This document shows, piece by piece, positions 42,052-52,575 of a stretch of DNA of 64,000 bases. The notes under the pieces were generated by a model. The model worked only from the letters and a program-made list of their open reading frames with translations. It did no database searches and was not told the origin of the DNA. Within the stretch, counting starts at the first letter, position 1; every line of letters begins with the position of its first letter. Origin of the DNA: Semisulcospira habei (lineage: Eukaryota > Mollusca > Gastropoda > Semisulcospiridae); the NCBI GenBank assembly GCA_036245525.1, contig BTPG01000003.1, forward strand, positions 192,182,164-192,246,163, written 5' to 3'. The position numbers and the translations under genes are program-made.

Positions 42052-42821
42052 CTGAGTTTTGGTACAGGTGCATAGTGAGGGGGCTCCCATGACAGGCCAT
42101 TTGCCAGCAGGCGAGTGAGGGCGGAGGCCACTGCACGAGCGGCTGGGGAGGGCACGGAATTCTGATTGGGCGCCTGGTGATGGCTGCGTCTCTGTCGGAC
42201 AGGTGAGCCCACACACAATTTCACCAGCAGCCCGAACAGCTCCGCCAGTGCCCGACCCAGCCTCGAGGACACGGAAAGTAATGGTTTCAACTGCCGAATC
42301 TGTGCCTGCAGCACTGGCGACATTTTGGATTTTTTATTCCCAGTGGAGCTGCTGCTGGCACTCACTTCAACATTAGAATTCAGTGGTGGATCAACACTGC
42401 TACTGTGCACCGAGTCTCTGTCTCCACCCCCACCACCATTACGACCTACACTACTGACGCTTGGTCCTTCAGTAGTCGGGGTCACCTCCATGGGAGTGTC
42501 AGCAGGTTCCGAAGTCGACAGCGACTCCATAGCTGCGCTCATCCCGTTACTGTGAGGGCCCCCATCTTCCACTTCGCGAGGAGCACTGTCTGTGGCCCCC
42601 ACGCTTTCCTTGCTCTGACTCTCGATCACATCACGGGGAATTATGCGATCCATGTCAGCACGGCCGAAGGGGCAGCCAGGCGGCAGGATGTCCTCGCTGC
42701 ACAGAGCCAGGAGCACAGTACTTTCCCACACTAGTGAGGTGTACAGCTGGCTCAGTCCTTGCAGTACTGTCAGGCCCAGCTCTGACCCCCAGTGGCTCAC
42801 CGATATTGTGCGGATGTCGTT
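42052..42821 (-). CDS. HUWE1: HUWE1 exon, 770 nt (largest in window)
   Basis: 256 codons plus two bases. Starts NDIRTISVSHWGSELGLTVL and continues QLYTSLVWESTVLLALCSED, CPFGRADMDRIIP; then a low-complexity acidic/Ser linker rich in Gly and Ser (GRNGGGGGDRDSVHSSS), then KSKMSPVLQAQIRQLKPLLS, SSRLGRALAELFGLLVKLCV, GSPVRQRRSHH and ASALTRLLANGLSWEPP. The SRLGRALAELFGLLVKLCVG block is almost invariant in HUWE1. The acceptor is tttcag before 42821, phase 0; donor CTCAG|GTAAGT. Confidence 0.97.
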
Positions 42822-42883
42822 CTGAAATATCGTATATTAGCTTATGAACGCATTCAACCATGTTACACGCAAGAAGATGTGGA

Positions 42884-42975
42884 TCAACCATATCAGTTCA
42901 AGGGTGGGCCAGAATAGCTTGGCGACTCCTGGCACAAAGCACTTCTGGTACCACTCTTGATTTATTACAGTCAAT
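42884..42975. repeat. Relict of the intronic hairpin family
   Basis: Contains atcagttcaagggtgggcca and gaatagcttggcga, then a degraded complementary arm (ggcacaaagcacttctggta, ccactcttgat). The motif matches the intact hairpins at 23246 and 47612. Confidence 0.6.
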
Positions 42976-43664
42976 CTTTCTGATCAGTCAATCCATCTCC
43001 TGATACAAGAGGAGAACTCCCAAATTTAGGGAATTTGGAAATTATGGTTCAATGTCTTAACACACACTCAGAGCTTATGAATAGTGTCTGTAAAACTACA
43101 AGAAAGGATCTGCGTGTAAATCAAAAAAGAATTTCAACACAAAGAATTTATTTTAAAAAAATGTTTTTTGATAAATTGTACCAAACTGAACCAAACAAAT
43201 GTGTGAAATGATTGCTATTGAACTTAACCCTACTGTGCATGCAGCCACTCTAAAACACTATCAGCGGCTGCTCGCACAAAAGGGTTTGCTGAGATATGCT
43301 GCAAATGAATAAGTGGTAAAATGGATATGCCGCTAATCCATTTACGGCACATCTCACATGAATAATAGCAATGCCCACTGCCCCGTGAAAAAGTGTGGAA
43401 TATGGGGAAGTCAGTGGGGTCATACACTTTGAATGGAGATTTCTCAACAACTATAATAGCTGTGCTTATTTCATGTACATTGTGTAAAAGAATAAACATA
43501 ATTTTATCATTTGATACGTTGTTTGTGTTTTAGCTGTTGTTGTTCGGTAAAATAAATCGCTATTTACCGATGGGACTGGGTGTTCCCGCCGACCGTTCCG
43601 CGATGGGCATGGCGCCGCGCGAGCACTAAATGGTCATGAATATTCAAACCGACCGTACGGCTTG

Positions 43665-43734
43665 CAGTGATGACGTATAACACAGAAATTCAGCATCCAC
43701 AGTGATGACGTACAACACAGAAATTCGGCATCCA
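43665..43734. repeat. Tandem repeat, 2 x 35 bp
   Basis: Units cagtgatgacgtataacaca... and cagtgatgacgtacaacaca... differ at two positions. Each contains TGATGACGTA, a CRE-like word; no function is implied. Confidence 0.9.
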
Positions 43735-44807
43735 ATCAGGAGGGAGAATCTTGAATCCGTTCCAGTTTGTTATTTTGCAATCGACCAAGTGGTTCATGAG
43801 TTATGGCAGCAAGTAAATTTGTCAACTTAAACGTTAAAATTAGCCACGATATTTTTATAACATACCAAAATAACATATATCTTCGTATTCTATGTTCATT
43901 TTCCTAAAAAGTGATATGTGTTTTGTAAATATTAGTTCAGATTTGTGAGAGTAGCGAGTGAAAAATGTAGAGCATCGTTGTAAATTTGCCTCAATCTTTG
44001 GCTCTGACCTGCATGGCGTGGGTTTTAGGGTATCGTGGTCAGAAAATCCTAGGTTTATCGCTAAAGTGGCGCATTTTATTTTATCAACATTATATTTTAT
44101 TTTAATTAGTGCAAACGAATCCAGAATTATCTCCTTTGAGGGCATATTCCTTGTGTTTGATGGAAACATAATGAATTTAATTGTATTCACTTAATTTTGA
44201 TAGAGATGTCCACGGCTCTGGTATGGGCCAGTCCATTCCATGCGGGTGACCCCTTCGCTTGCCTACTAACGCAATATACTTCACATAAATGGGACATGTC
44301 TATTTGAGAGTAGAGGGTAGTTAGCATAGCGCGCTGTCATCTGCTTCAATGTGCAAATGTGTTGGCCTTGAATTTTAAGATTCAAGTGCAGAAATGATAT
44401 TTAAATTTTGGCCCAGACATGTAGAATTAAACAGTGTGTTGTTTAACTTTTCACTTGTAGTTAATCTCTTCTTGTTAGTATTAGTATTCTGATTATTATT
44501 TTAATGTTTAAAATTTAATCTTGTTAATCTTGTTATACCAATTAGTTCTTAATTAGTGTGTAGATCATTTGTTTTGTACTGTGCTAATGAAGAAGACCCT
44601 TGATCAACTGATCACAAAATTTTTGTTTTTCTTCCAAATTCAAATTTTAATTCTTTCTATTCACTATTTTCATTTATCCGTTAACGATATGAGCTCATTA
44701 GAGCTAATTACTAAACTTTAATCGATGATTACCATGTAATGATAACTCACCTAGATAATAAGAATGTTAACGTAGGCATACTTGTACCGCTAGCGGCAGG
44801 ATCTCTA

Positions 44808-45565
44808 AAATAATAATAATAATAATAATAAAAATAATAATTACGGTATTTATAATGCACTTATCTTATAATAATTATAACTCTAAGCGCGCACTCACAA
44901 CTCGCACACGCATGCGAACGCTTTAGACAATGACTCATGTACCACAAATAGTGAAAAAAAACATTACGACGGTCTGCTTGGGGTGGGGAGTGTGGTGATA
45001 TAGTGCTAGAACTGTTGAAAGAGGTGAGTTTTGAGGGCGGACTGGAAGGAGGAGAGAGAGTCTTTCTGACGGAGAGAGAGTGGGAGAGTATTCCAGGTGG
45101 ATGGACCGTATACTGAGAAGGAGCGGGGGCCAAAAGTGCTGAGTTTGGTGCGGGGGATGAGGAGGTGGAGAGGGTCGGAGGCGGAGTGGAGGGAGCGGGA
45201 AGGAGTGTAGGGGTGAAGTAGGTTGGAGAGATAGGTAGGAGCGTAGTTGTTCAGGGATTTGTAGCAGAGAGACAAAATCTTGTATTGGATGCGTTGGGGG
45301 ATGGGGAGCCAGTGAAGGAGCTTGAGCAGCGGAGTCATGTGGTCGGATTTTTTCTTTCCGAGGACGAGGTGGGCAGCATTGTTCTGGACGCGCTGGAGAG
45401 TGAGAGTAGTGGAGTGAGCAAGGCCGGAAAGGAGAGAGTTGCAGTAGTCGATGCGAGATAAGATGAGAGAGACAGCGAGTTTGGTGGCAGCTTCGGTAGT
45501 GAGATATTTTCTGATCTGACTGATGCGGCGGAGGTGGAAATAACATGCCTGGGCCGTGGCATAAT
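44808..45565 (-). mobile_element. L2/CR1-like LINE 3' end, 5'-truncated
   Basis: Contains a truncated ORF2 C-terminus and a 3' UTR that ends in an ATT microsatellite (aataataataataataa on plus near 44812), preceded by tataataattataactctaagcgc, a common L2-like tail. No target duplication was identified. Confidence 0.8.
45006..45560 (-). pseudogene. L2/CR1-like ORF2 C-terminal segment
   Basis: Open for about 184 codons in one frame: CYFHLRRISQIRKYLTTEAA, SRIDYCNSLLSGLAHSTTLT, LQRVQNNAAHLVLG, HMTPLLKLLHWLPIPQRIQY, KILSLCYKSLNNYAPTYLSN, IPRTKLSTFGPRSFSVYGPS and TWNTLPLSLRQKDSLSSF. These are the standard post-RT blocks of L2/CR1/Rex LINEs. The RT and endonuclease are missing (5' truncation), so it is non-functional. 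Confidence 0.85.
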
Positions 45566-46342
45566 AATGTATAGTATTAGAAACTATTACTTCAATATCC
45601 TGCCGCTACTAACATATGGTCTTGTTATGCTAATTAGTCTTAATTAGTGAGTACTTAAGCCTGGGTTGGTGTTGAAATACTTTTCTTTTTTTTTAAATTG
45701 TTATTTCTTTACTTTTTCTTTTGTTTTTAGACAGAATAACAAGTTTTGATAAACAATGAACTGTTGGTTTTCATTTTCATTAAGATTTAATTAATTATGC
45801 TAATTAGTTATTAATGATTATGTGTCTTATGTTTATTGTGGTTTTCATATGTTTGCACTTCTTCAAAATGCAATTTTTATCAGCATAGAGACGTGACTAT
45901 TTGTAAAATACTCTTAAAATTATGCAAATTTATGCAAATTACCAACCATACAATTATGCTACCACATTGCCATCAGCGCAGTTGAATTCAGCATGTAAAA
46001 TTCAGTAAGTATGTCAAATAAAATGAAATTTCACCTATATTGGTCAAGTTTTGAAATTTGTGCAGACAATTGCTGCCCATTTGTTTTTCCCTTAACATCC
46101 CAAACCGCGCCATTCCGCTCGTGTCATGTATTCCCGTACCGCTTGAGACCGCTTGGTTTTGTGACCAAAATAGAAAGTGATCTCACAGGAAGCGAGAGCT
46201 CTCCTGCTCATAGAGAGCATATAAAGTCACTTCCGGAAAGGTCTAGGGTTGTTTTCTACCGCGAATCTTGAATCGTGGGTTGAATTGTGAACGTATTTGT
46301 CGATTTTTATGTGACTTTTTGGTGCGAGTGTTTGAAGCATCA

Positions 46343-46519
46343 TGACGACCGTGCACTCCGATAGCGATGAGTTTGGTGACTTATTTCATAAACTTATCCC
46401 TGACAGAGATCTAGGACTTGTGAGAATTGAAGTGATGCGAGCGTTTTCATTTGACTTCGAGTGAAAGTGATGAACTTCTTTCCGATGATGAGTGGAGTGA
46501 CACTGTATTCAATTAAATT
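46343..46519 (+). pseudogene. Possible piggyBac-like transposase N-terminal relict
   Basis: ATG at 46343 begins MTTVHSDSDEFGDLFHKLIP; after a frameshift the reading continues TSSESDELLSDDEWSDTVF. Acidic Ser/Asp-rich starts are usual in piggyBac transposases. No TTAA-flanked inverted repeat was found, so this is a weak call. Confidence 0.25.
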
Positions 46520-47021
46520 AATCAAATTTCATATTCGGGCAGGTAAATCTGATTCAAAGTGAGTTCAGTGTATATCTGTAAGTTTTCTCTTGGTAACTGC
46601 CAAGTTTAGTCTCGGTCACATCAATAGTTAAGTCACAAGGTCTGTTTTCACAAACTTACCCAAAAACTACCAAAATGTAAGAAATCTTCTGGGAATACAG
46701 AGCTGATATAGAGAAAACTGTATGGGAAGTCTCGACTTAATTTAGTCATATAATGAAGAGCCCTATCTGGGCCACCCAAGGTGAAAATTGCGCCCTAGAT
46801 CAGCCATATCTCAGTTTTCATCCGATTCTGAAAATTCAAATTGTAATATACTCAGTAATAAGAACACTTTTAAATGGATGTATTTCCTACAGTACTAGAT
46901 AGTGTCTTAATTTGGAGTGGGCATTGCTATGAATAAGCCAGAAAAAAACAATCATAAATGAAAGGGAGATGGCGGAAAATCAAACCCAAAAAATGATACA
47001 CACATTTCTCAAGCTACGCAC

Positions 47022-47267
47022 CTGGCCCATCCTACACACATGAACAAACATGGTGATGTAGGCGTGTGCCGCGGCCAGAGCATGCAGGAGGGGGGTGGCC
47101 TGCGGGGACAGGGTGGCGTCTGGCTGGGATGACGCGGCTGCAAGCTCTTGAAGCAAGACCGAGCCACCTGGCTCCCCCAGTGGCTTGTGAAGTGGTTCCA
47201 GCTTTTGCAGAACATCATTGAGGTGAAGGAGGCCTTGTTTCATCACTTGTGGCTCACGTGACAAAGT
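47022..47267 (-). CDS. HUWE1: HUWE1 exon, 82 codons
   Basis: Encodes [60 protein letters not shown] and [20 protein letters not shown] plus GQ. Vertebrate HUWE1 has TLSHEPKVLQEGL, LEPLHRP, PGGSVLL and [14 protein letters not shown]. The acceptor is ttgcag before 47267 and the donor is CAG|GTGCGT; phase 0 at both ends. Part of the alpha-solenoid scaffold. Confidence 0.97.
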
Positions 47268-47883
47268 CTGCAAGAAAAGGTTTACATGACAACATTTGAA
47301 ATAACAGTTTACCGCAATAGTTATTTTTGAAGATAGAAAATTGTTCACTTTTTCACAAAGAAAACTTTTCATTCGAAGAAAATAAGAGATCAATACAACT
47401 CCGAAGAGCCCCAGCCATCCCAGGAACATAGATTCAAAATGATGTTAGAAGGAGACATAAATTCTCATGAGCTCCCGCAGCCGTGGCGGCTCCCAAGAAT
47501 CTAAACCACTTACTGTTGTGTGGTGACAGATTTGTCTCAGTATTCAATTAATACATTCTACCCAAGGACCAAAGTTGCCCTCTGAAGGACTGTATTACAA
47601 TTCTAGAGACAGATTGAGCATGATAGTTCAAGCTATTCTGGCGCCACCCTTGAACTATCATGCTCAATCCATGTCTTGCTGTGGTGTGTCACGGCTGAAT
47701 GAGTTAAACGTGTGCTATGCATATTTTGACTTTATGGCTGAAGTCTGTGCAAGTCCCAAAGCACACAATGTATTTTAGGACAGTAACCACATGGCTGAAT
47801 ATGCTAGCACTGGCCTGAACAGCAAGTTTGTGCAAGCCAGCCTCATCAAGTGTGCTGATGTATGATTTAGGACCTAACAGTTA
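47268..47883. other. HUWE1 intron segment with one hairpin
   Basis: AT-rich intron DNA from the exon at 47267 to the I-type LINE tail at 47884. Contains the hairpin at 47612-47669; nothing else recognised. Confidence 0.7.
47612..47669. repeat. Intronic hairpin with perfect 21-bp arms
   Basis: Arms gattgagcatgatagttcaa(g) and (c)ttgaactatcatgctcaatc are exact inverse copies around ctattctggcgccacc. It shares the CATGATAGTTCAAG / TGGCGCCA words with the hairpin at 23246. Confidence 0.9.
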
Positions 47884-50800
47884 GTTAGTTATTTAGGTTT
47901 AACGCCGAGCAGGCAACTAAGGCCATCTCACGGCGGGAAGGGTAAAAATCTGGTCAGCCAGACTAAAAGAAAGGCCTTAAGACATGATGTAAATATACCT
48001 TAAAAAATATGTCAGGCTAAAATGTCGCACAGGTCTTTAAAGAAAACGTCGGAAGACTCTCAAAAAGGTCAAAATAATAGAAACATCATAATCTATAAAC
48101 ACTCAAATCTTATTAAAAATATGGCACTCTCTCAGAAAACTGAAGATCTTGTCCGGGGGCACATCCCGGAACAAAACCTTCAAGGAGACTGCCGTGAAAT
48201 TTTATACCTTGTCGATAAGATCAGCACAAGACAACAAAAAGTGTTGAACAGAGTACTGCTCGTCGCAGGCATAACACCATGGACGCTCCTCCTGTTTAAG
48301 TAAATAAGAGTGCGTAACATACGTGTGGCCGATGTGGAGCCGAGCCAGGACAGTCTTCTCACGGCGGCTGCCGCAGCGATAAGGTAGACCATTGGACAAC
48401 TTAGGAAGGGCTTCATGCAGCTTGTTAGCTTCCTCTTTGTCCCACTCGGACTGCCACTCACGGGCTATGTACGCACTAGCCTCCTGTCTAAAATCACTAT
48501 AAACAGTCTGTGTGTCAGGGACAGGGTCATTGCGGGCATCGTTGGCAGCAGAATCTGCGATCCTGTTGCCTTCGATGCCCACATGCCCTGGACCCAAATA
48601 AAAATGATATCATAATATTCCTTCATCAAGTCCGCGTGGAGCTCTCTGATCTGCACCAGCAGTGGGTGGTCATTTCCCGTGCCCTGAAGGGCCTGCAGGG
48701 CAGAAAGAGAGTCAGACAGAATCAGGAAGTTCCTTTCTCTAGATCGATAAGCATGCCTGAGTGCCAGCAGAACTGCATGCAGTTCCGCTCTAAATACAGA
48801 TGAGTGGTCTGGGAGGTCATTGAGGCTCTGTTGGTATATGGCTGGTGGAGTAGAGTCTTTCTTGTGGGCAGTCAAGTCCAGCAAGATGTCAGGAACTGGT
48901 AAGAGCCAAGGTGGAGTGATGTGTTGCAGGGATTCCGAAACTCTGTCCAGGTCCAATCCGGCCGCCTGCAGATGAGGTCGGACACGGAAAGAAAGTGGAC
49001 GGACAGCTCCCGGATGGGTATCGTAAATCTCTGCAAACGATGGTTTAAAAACACAATCATAGGCAGGATTGTCTGGATGGGCCTTCAGTTTCAGAACGTA
49101 GCTGAGCATGAGGCGGATGCGGCGGAGCTTGAGAGAAGGCTCCCCTGCCTCGGCATACAGACTAGGAACTGGAGACGTCCTGAAGGCCCCAAGACATATC
49201 CGCAGACCCTGATGGTGAATTGTGTTCAGACGCTGTAGCACAGACTTGGAAGCTGAGCCATACACCACAGAGCCGTAATCCAGTTTGGACCGAACAAGGG
49301 CCCGGTACAGACGAAGTAAGACAGTACGGTCCGCACCCCAGTCAGTACGACCGACGACACGAAGAATGTCGAGAGCCTTCTGACAAGAGGTTCTAAGGTA
49401 ATTAATATGGTTGCGGAAGGTAAGTCTTTTGTCAAAAATGACCCCCAGAAACTTTGCCTCCTCAGCCACCTTAATTGGCACTCCAGCAATGCTCAGGCTA
49501 GGTTCTGGAAAAAATTTGGTTAGTAAAATGCACACAAACAGTCTTGGAGGGCGAGAACTTGAATCCATTGAGAGACACCCACCGCTGGATGCGATCAACG
49601 CACAGCTGCAAGCGCCTCTCAAGGGACGCAAGTCCTCGACCACGTGCGCACAAAGCAAAGTCGTCAACAAACAAAGAGCATTCAGAATCATCCTTGACGG
49701 CCTTTACAATGTTATTAATTTTAATACTAATAAAACAGGAGATAGAATGCTGCCCTGTGGGACACCCATCTCCTGTTCAAAGGAGTCGGAGAGGGTGGAG
49801 CCCACACGGACATGGAACGACCAGTTAGTCAAAAAATTGTGAATAAAAACGGGCAGGTGCCCTTTAAAACCCATGTCCAACAAGTCAGACATTATCCCAT
49901 ACTTCCAGGTAGTGTCATACGCCTTCTCAAGATCGAAGAAAATTGCATAGACATGCTGCTTGTTGACAAAAGAATCTCGAATAAATATTAAAAGCGGACT
50001 AAATGGTCAGTTGTACCACGGAAACGCCAGAAACCGCACTGGAGGTCTGTGAGGAGACCCTGTGACTCAAGATGCCACACCAGGCGGGCGTTGACCAGGC
50101 GCTCCATAGTTTTACATAAACATGATGTCAAAGCGATAGGCCGGTAATTGCCCGGGTCGGAAGGATCCTTACCCGGCTTGGGGATCGGTACAACCACATC
50201 CTGGCGCCAAGACGGCGGAAAATGACCAGTTCTCCAGATATGGTTAAAGGCCTTGAGAAGTACAAGGAGTGACCTCTCAGGCAGATGCGTTAGGAATTGA
50301 TAGTGGACGGTATCTAGGCCAGCAGCATAGTCATTACATTTCTGCAAAGCTTGCTGCAATTCTGATAATGTAAACGGGACATTATAGTCTTCTGAGTTAT
50401 CGGACTTAAAATCACAAATACAAGACTCTCGCTTCTATTTCTCTCTCTGGAAGAAAGGTGAATAATGCTCCGTTGAAGAATTATGGGCAATGGTGGAGGC
50501 AAGCAAATTGGCCACAGCTTTTTTATCTGTAACCAAACTGGCACCATCTCTAAGATGGCCAACAGAAGCCGAGCCACCCCTGCCCCTAATTCCTCGAACA
50601 GCCTTCCATACATTCTGGGACGGAGTCCGAGAAGTTAAAGATGAGACGAAGCGTCTCCAGGAAGCATGGCGTTCACGTTTAAAAATGTAACGGGCTTTCG
50701 CCCTCTGTCTTTTAAAGGTTAACATATTCACTTGCGATGGATTACGGAAAGCACGTCGCTGAGCAGATTTGCGCCCTATTTGGGCCTTGCGGCACTCTTC

Positions 50801-52363
50801 GTTGAACCATGGTACTCTCGGCTTTCGAGGGACTGATGCGGAAGTTTTAGGGATGGTTTCACCCGCTACGTCCAACAAAATAGTAGTAAAAGAAGAAATA
50901 GGTTCTTCAGATGACATGACCACCTCCTCTGTAATACGAGACTGACAGAGGGAGGCGAACAGAGGCCAGTTAGCTTTCTTAAGATTCCAGCGCCCCACCG
51001 GCGGATCCTCCCCACAGCTGACCGATGACAGGACTACTGGGAAGTGGTCAATACCACACTGGTCATCGTGAACCTTCCAGTCAAAGTCCAGCATGAGAGA
51101 AGGATCACACACAGTGAGGTCTAGAACAGAACTAGATCCTGAACCTGGGTTAGAGTATGTAGGTGAATCATCGTTAAAGACACATAGGTTAAGTTGAGAA
51201 AAAACATCTTCTAACATCTGACCTCTACCATCATAGTGGTCACTACCCCAAAGGTGAGCGTGACCATTAAAATCCCCCATGAGAATAAAGGGAGGGGGCA
51301 GTTGATCAACTAAATTAAAAAAATCATTACTACAGACCCGCAGGGATGTTGGCAGGTAAATACTGCATATGGTTATGGTCTTCTTCAAGGTAACCCGAGC
51401 TGCGACAGCCTGAAGACAGGTGTCGATGCTAACGGGGCTACATAAAATTTGGCTACTAATGAGAAGAGCCACTCCAACCGAGCGCCTCTCTGAATCAGAG
51501 CCTTTATGTATAACGTTAAAACCATTAAAGGACACAGGGTCAGAAGTCTTTAGGTAAGTCTCCTGAAGAGATATTACTGAGGGGTTATAGCACTTGACTA
51601 AAAGACGTAATTCCTCAAAGTTAGCTTGAAAACCACGACAATTCCACTGAAGCAGAGAGTCCATGATTATGTCTTATCTGGGGGTGCGGAGTTTTTCCCC
51701 CCTTTTTCCTTTGCCTTGGAAGGAGTTGGAGAAACAGAGGGGGGCCGGCTCCCGGGCCTCCTCTGGTTCTTAGGAGATGATGGGGGTGGAGTTGCCGCAG
51801 CATCGGCAATGACAACTTCCACTCCCTCCATCTGCTCCTCCAATGCAGCATATTTGTTTTGAAGGGGGACATCAGTGTTCCCCTTCTGGGCCCGTGCGCA
51901 CGGCGGTCCCATAGATTTCTTAGACTTCTGGTCCTGGGCAGCGGTCCTGCCGCTAGAGTTAGCGGCCTTAGAGGGCTGACCAGAGCCAGAAACCTTTGGT
52001 GTTGACAAACTAGCAGGTTTGGGTGGGGGCTGAGGCTTAGGGGCAGCAGAAGGCGGTGCCACCGGACCGGTAGCGTCTGCCTTCTGCGTTCCCTGGTTTC
52101 TTGTCACCACCGGAGGAGGGTTACTCTCCAGGGGCGAGAGGATCCGAGGCTCCGCCCCCAACCAAGAAGTTGGGGTTTGACAAGAGAAGTCTTTGGTGGG
52201 GTGCTTGCCTGCCACCGCAGCACTGAAAGTATACACAAAGTTGTTATTTGAGTTTGGAGCAGCCTCAGCTGCACCAGGGCCATCAACCAGTTTTTTGGCG
52301 TCCGCAAAGGACAGCCCCTTCTCCACACGCACCTGCTGAATCCTGCGCTCGGAGATCCAACGA
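47884..52363 (-). mobile_element. I/Nimb-type LINE, 5'-truncated in ORF1, fused to an RTE LINE
   Basis: 3' end at 47884 with TAAC repeats (gttagttagttattt on plus). Reading on minus: ORF1 C-terminal half (52363-51667), ORF2 endonuclease, RT, RNase H and C-terminal zinc-like motif (51664-48202), 3' UTR. RNase H downstream of RT places it in the I superclade. Its 5' truncation point at 52363 is joined directly to the 3'-truncated RTE LINE. Confidence 0.87.
48202..51664 (-). pseudogene. I-type LINE ORF2: endonuclease, RT, RNase H; degenerate
   Basis: 51664-50435: endonuclease MDSLLQWNCRGFQANFEELR, SLQETYLKTSD, LMGDFNGHAHLWGSDHYDGR, GIDHFPVVLS. 50359-49988: RT start, PPSWRQDVVVPIPKPGKDPS, NYRPIALTSCLCKTMERLVN. 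49892 region: GVPQGSILSPVLL. 49691-48465: FLGVIFDKRLTFRNHINYL, RSKLDYGSVVYGSASKSVL; RNase H AELHAVLLALRHAYRSRERN, LILSDSLSALQAL. 48597-48202: GHVGIEGNRIADSAA, then CYACDEQYSVQHFLLSC. Stops at 50435 and 49988 and at least one frameshift near 49700; the RT catalytic FADD region is not legible. Confidence 0.85.
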
Positions 52364-52575
52364 GGGCACTGCCTAGTGATACTGGAAGCTGGCTTTCTCA
52401 GACTGTGACCGATCCATCCCCATCTTCTTCGCCCAATTTCATTCTCTGCTCTTATCTGCTCTGTTCTCTCCCAGAGTCTGACGTTGCTGATCTTCTCTGG
52501 CCAGTGGATTTTCAAAATTCTTCTAAGGCAACTGTTAATGAAGGTCTGTACTCTGTTGACTGTGGTTTTTGTCAA
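51667..52575 (-). CDS. In-frame fusion: RTE RT C-terminus to I-type LINE ORF1 (302 codons)
   Basis: Open frame. Residues 1-70: RTE C-terminal region (INSCLRRILKIHWPEKISNV, RRRWGWIGHSLRKPASSITR). At SITRQ|CPRWISERRI it switches to the I-type ORF1: QQVRVEKGLSFADAKKLVDG, SYTF-like NFVYTFSAAVAGK, then a Pro/Ser-rich tail (PPPKPASLSTPK, PSVSPTPSKAKEKGG) ending at TAA just before ORF2 Met 51664. The usual ORF1 zinc knuckle would lie upstream of the junction and is missing. Whether it is expressed is unknown; the open frame may be fortuitous. Confidence 0.6.
   Translation of the reverse strand: MTKTTVNRVQTFINSCLRRILKIHWPEKISNVRLWERTEQIRAENEIGRRRWGWIGHSLRKPASSITRQCPRWISERRIQQVRVEKGLSFADAKKLVDGPGAAEAAPNSNNNFVYTFSAAVAGKHPTKDFSCQTPTSWLGAEPRILSPLESNPPPVVTRNQGTQKADATGPVAPPSAAPKPQPPPKPASLSTPKVSGSGQPSKAANSSGRTAAQDQKSKKSMGPPCARAQKGNTDVPLQNKYAALEEQMEGVEVVIADAAATPPPSSPKNQRRPGSRPPSVSPTPSKAKEKGGKNSAPPDKT

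Larger units (their letters stand above)
42822..47021. other. HUWE1 intron, 4.2 kb, mostly AT-rich
   Basis: Contains a relict hairpin-family copy (42884-42975), a 2 x 35 bp tandem repeat (43665-43734), an L2/CR1-like LINE tail (44808-45565) and a possible piggyBac-like relict (46343-46519), each listed. Stretches 42976-43664, 43735-44807 and 45566-46342 are AT-rich with no supportable gene; a 90-codon frame at 43499-43230 (minus) has no recognised domain. Confidence 0.65.

Noticed and set aside
43230..43499. 90-codon minus-strand frame with Cys and His residues
   Set aside because: No recognised domain, neighbouring exon or splice sites; probably a chance frame in the HUWE1 intron.
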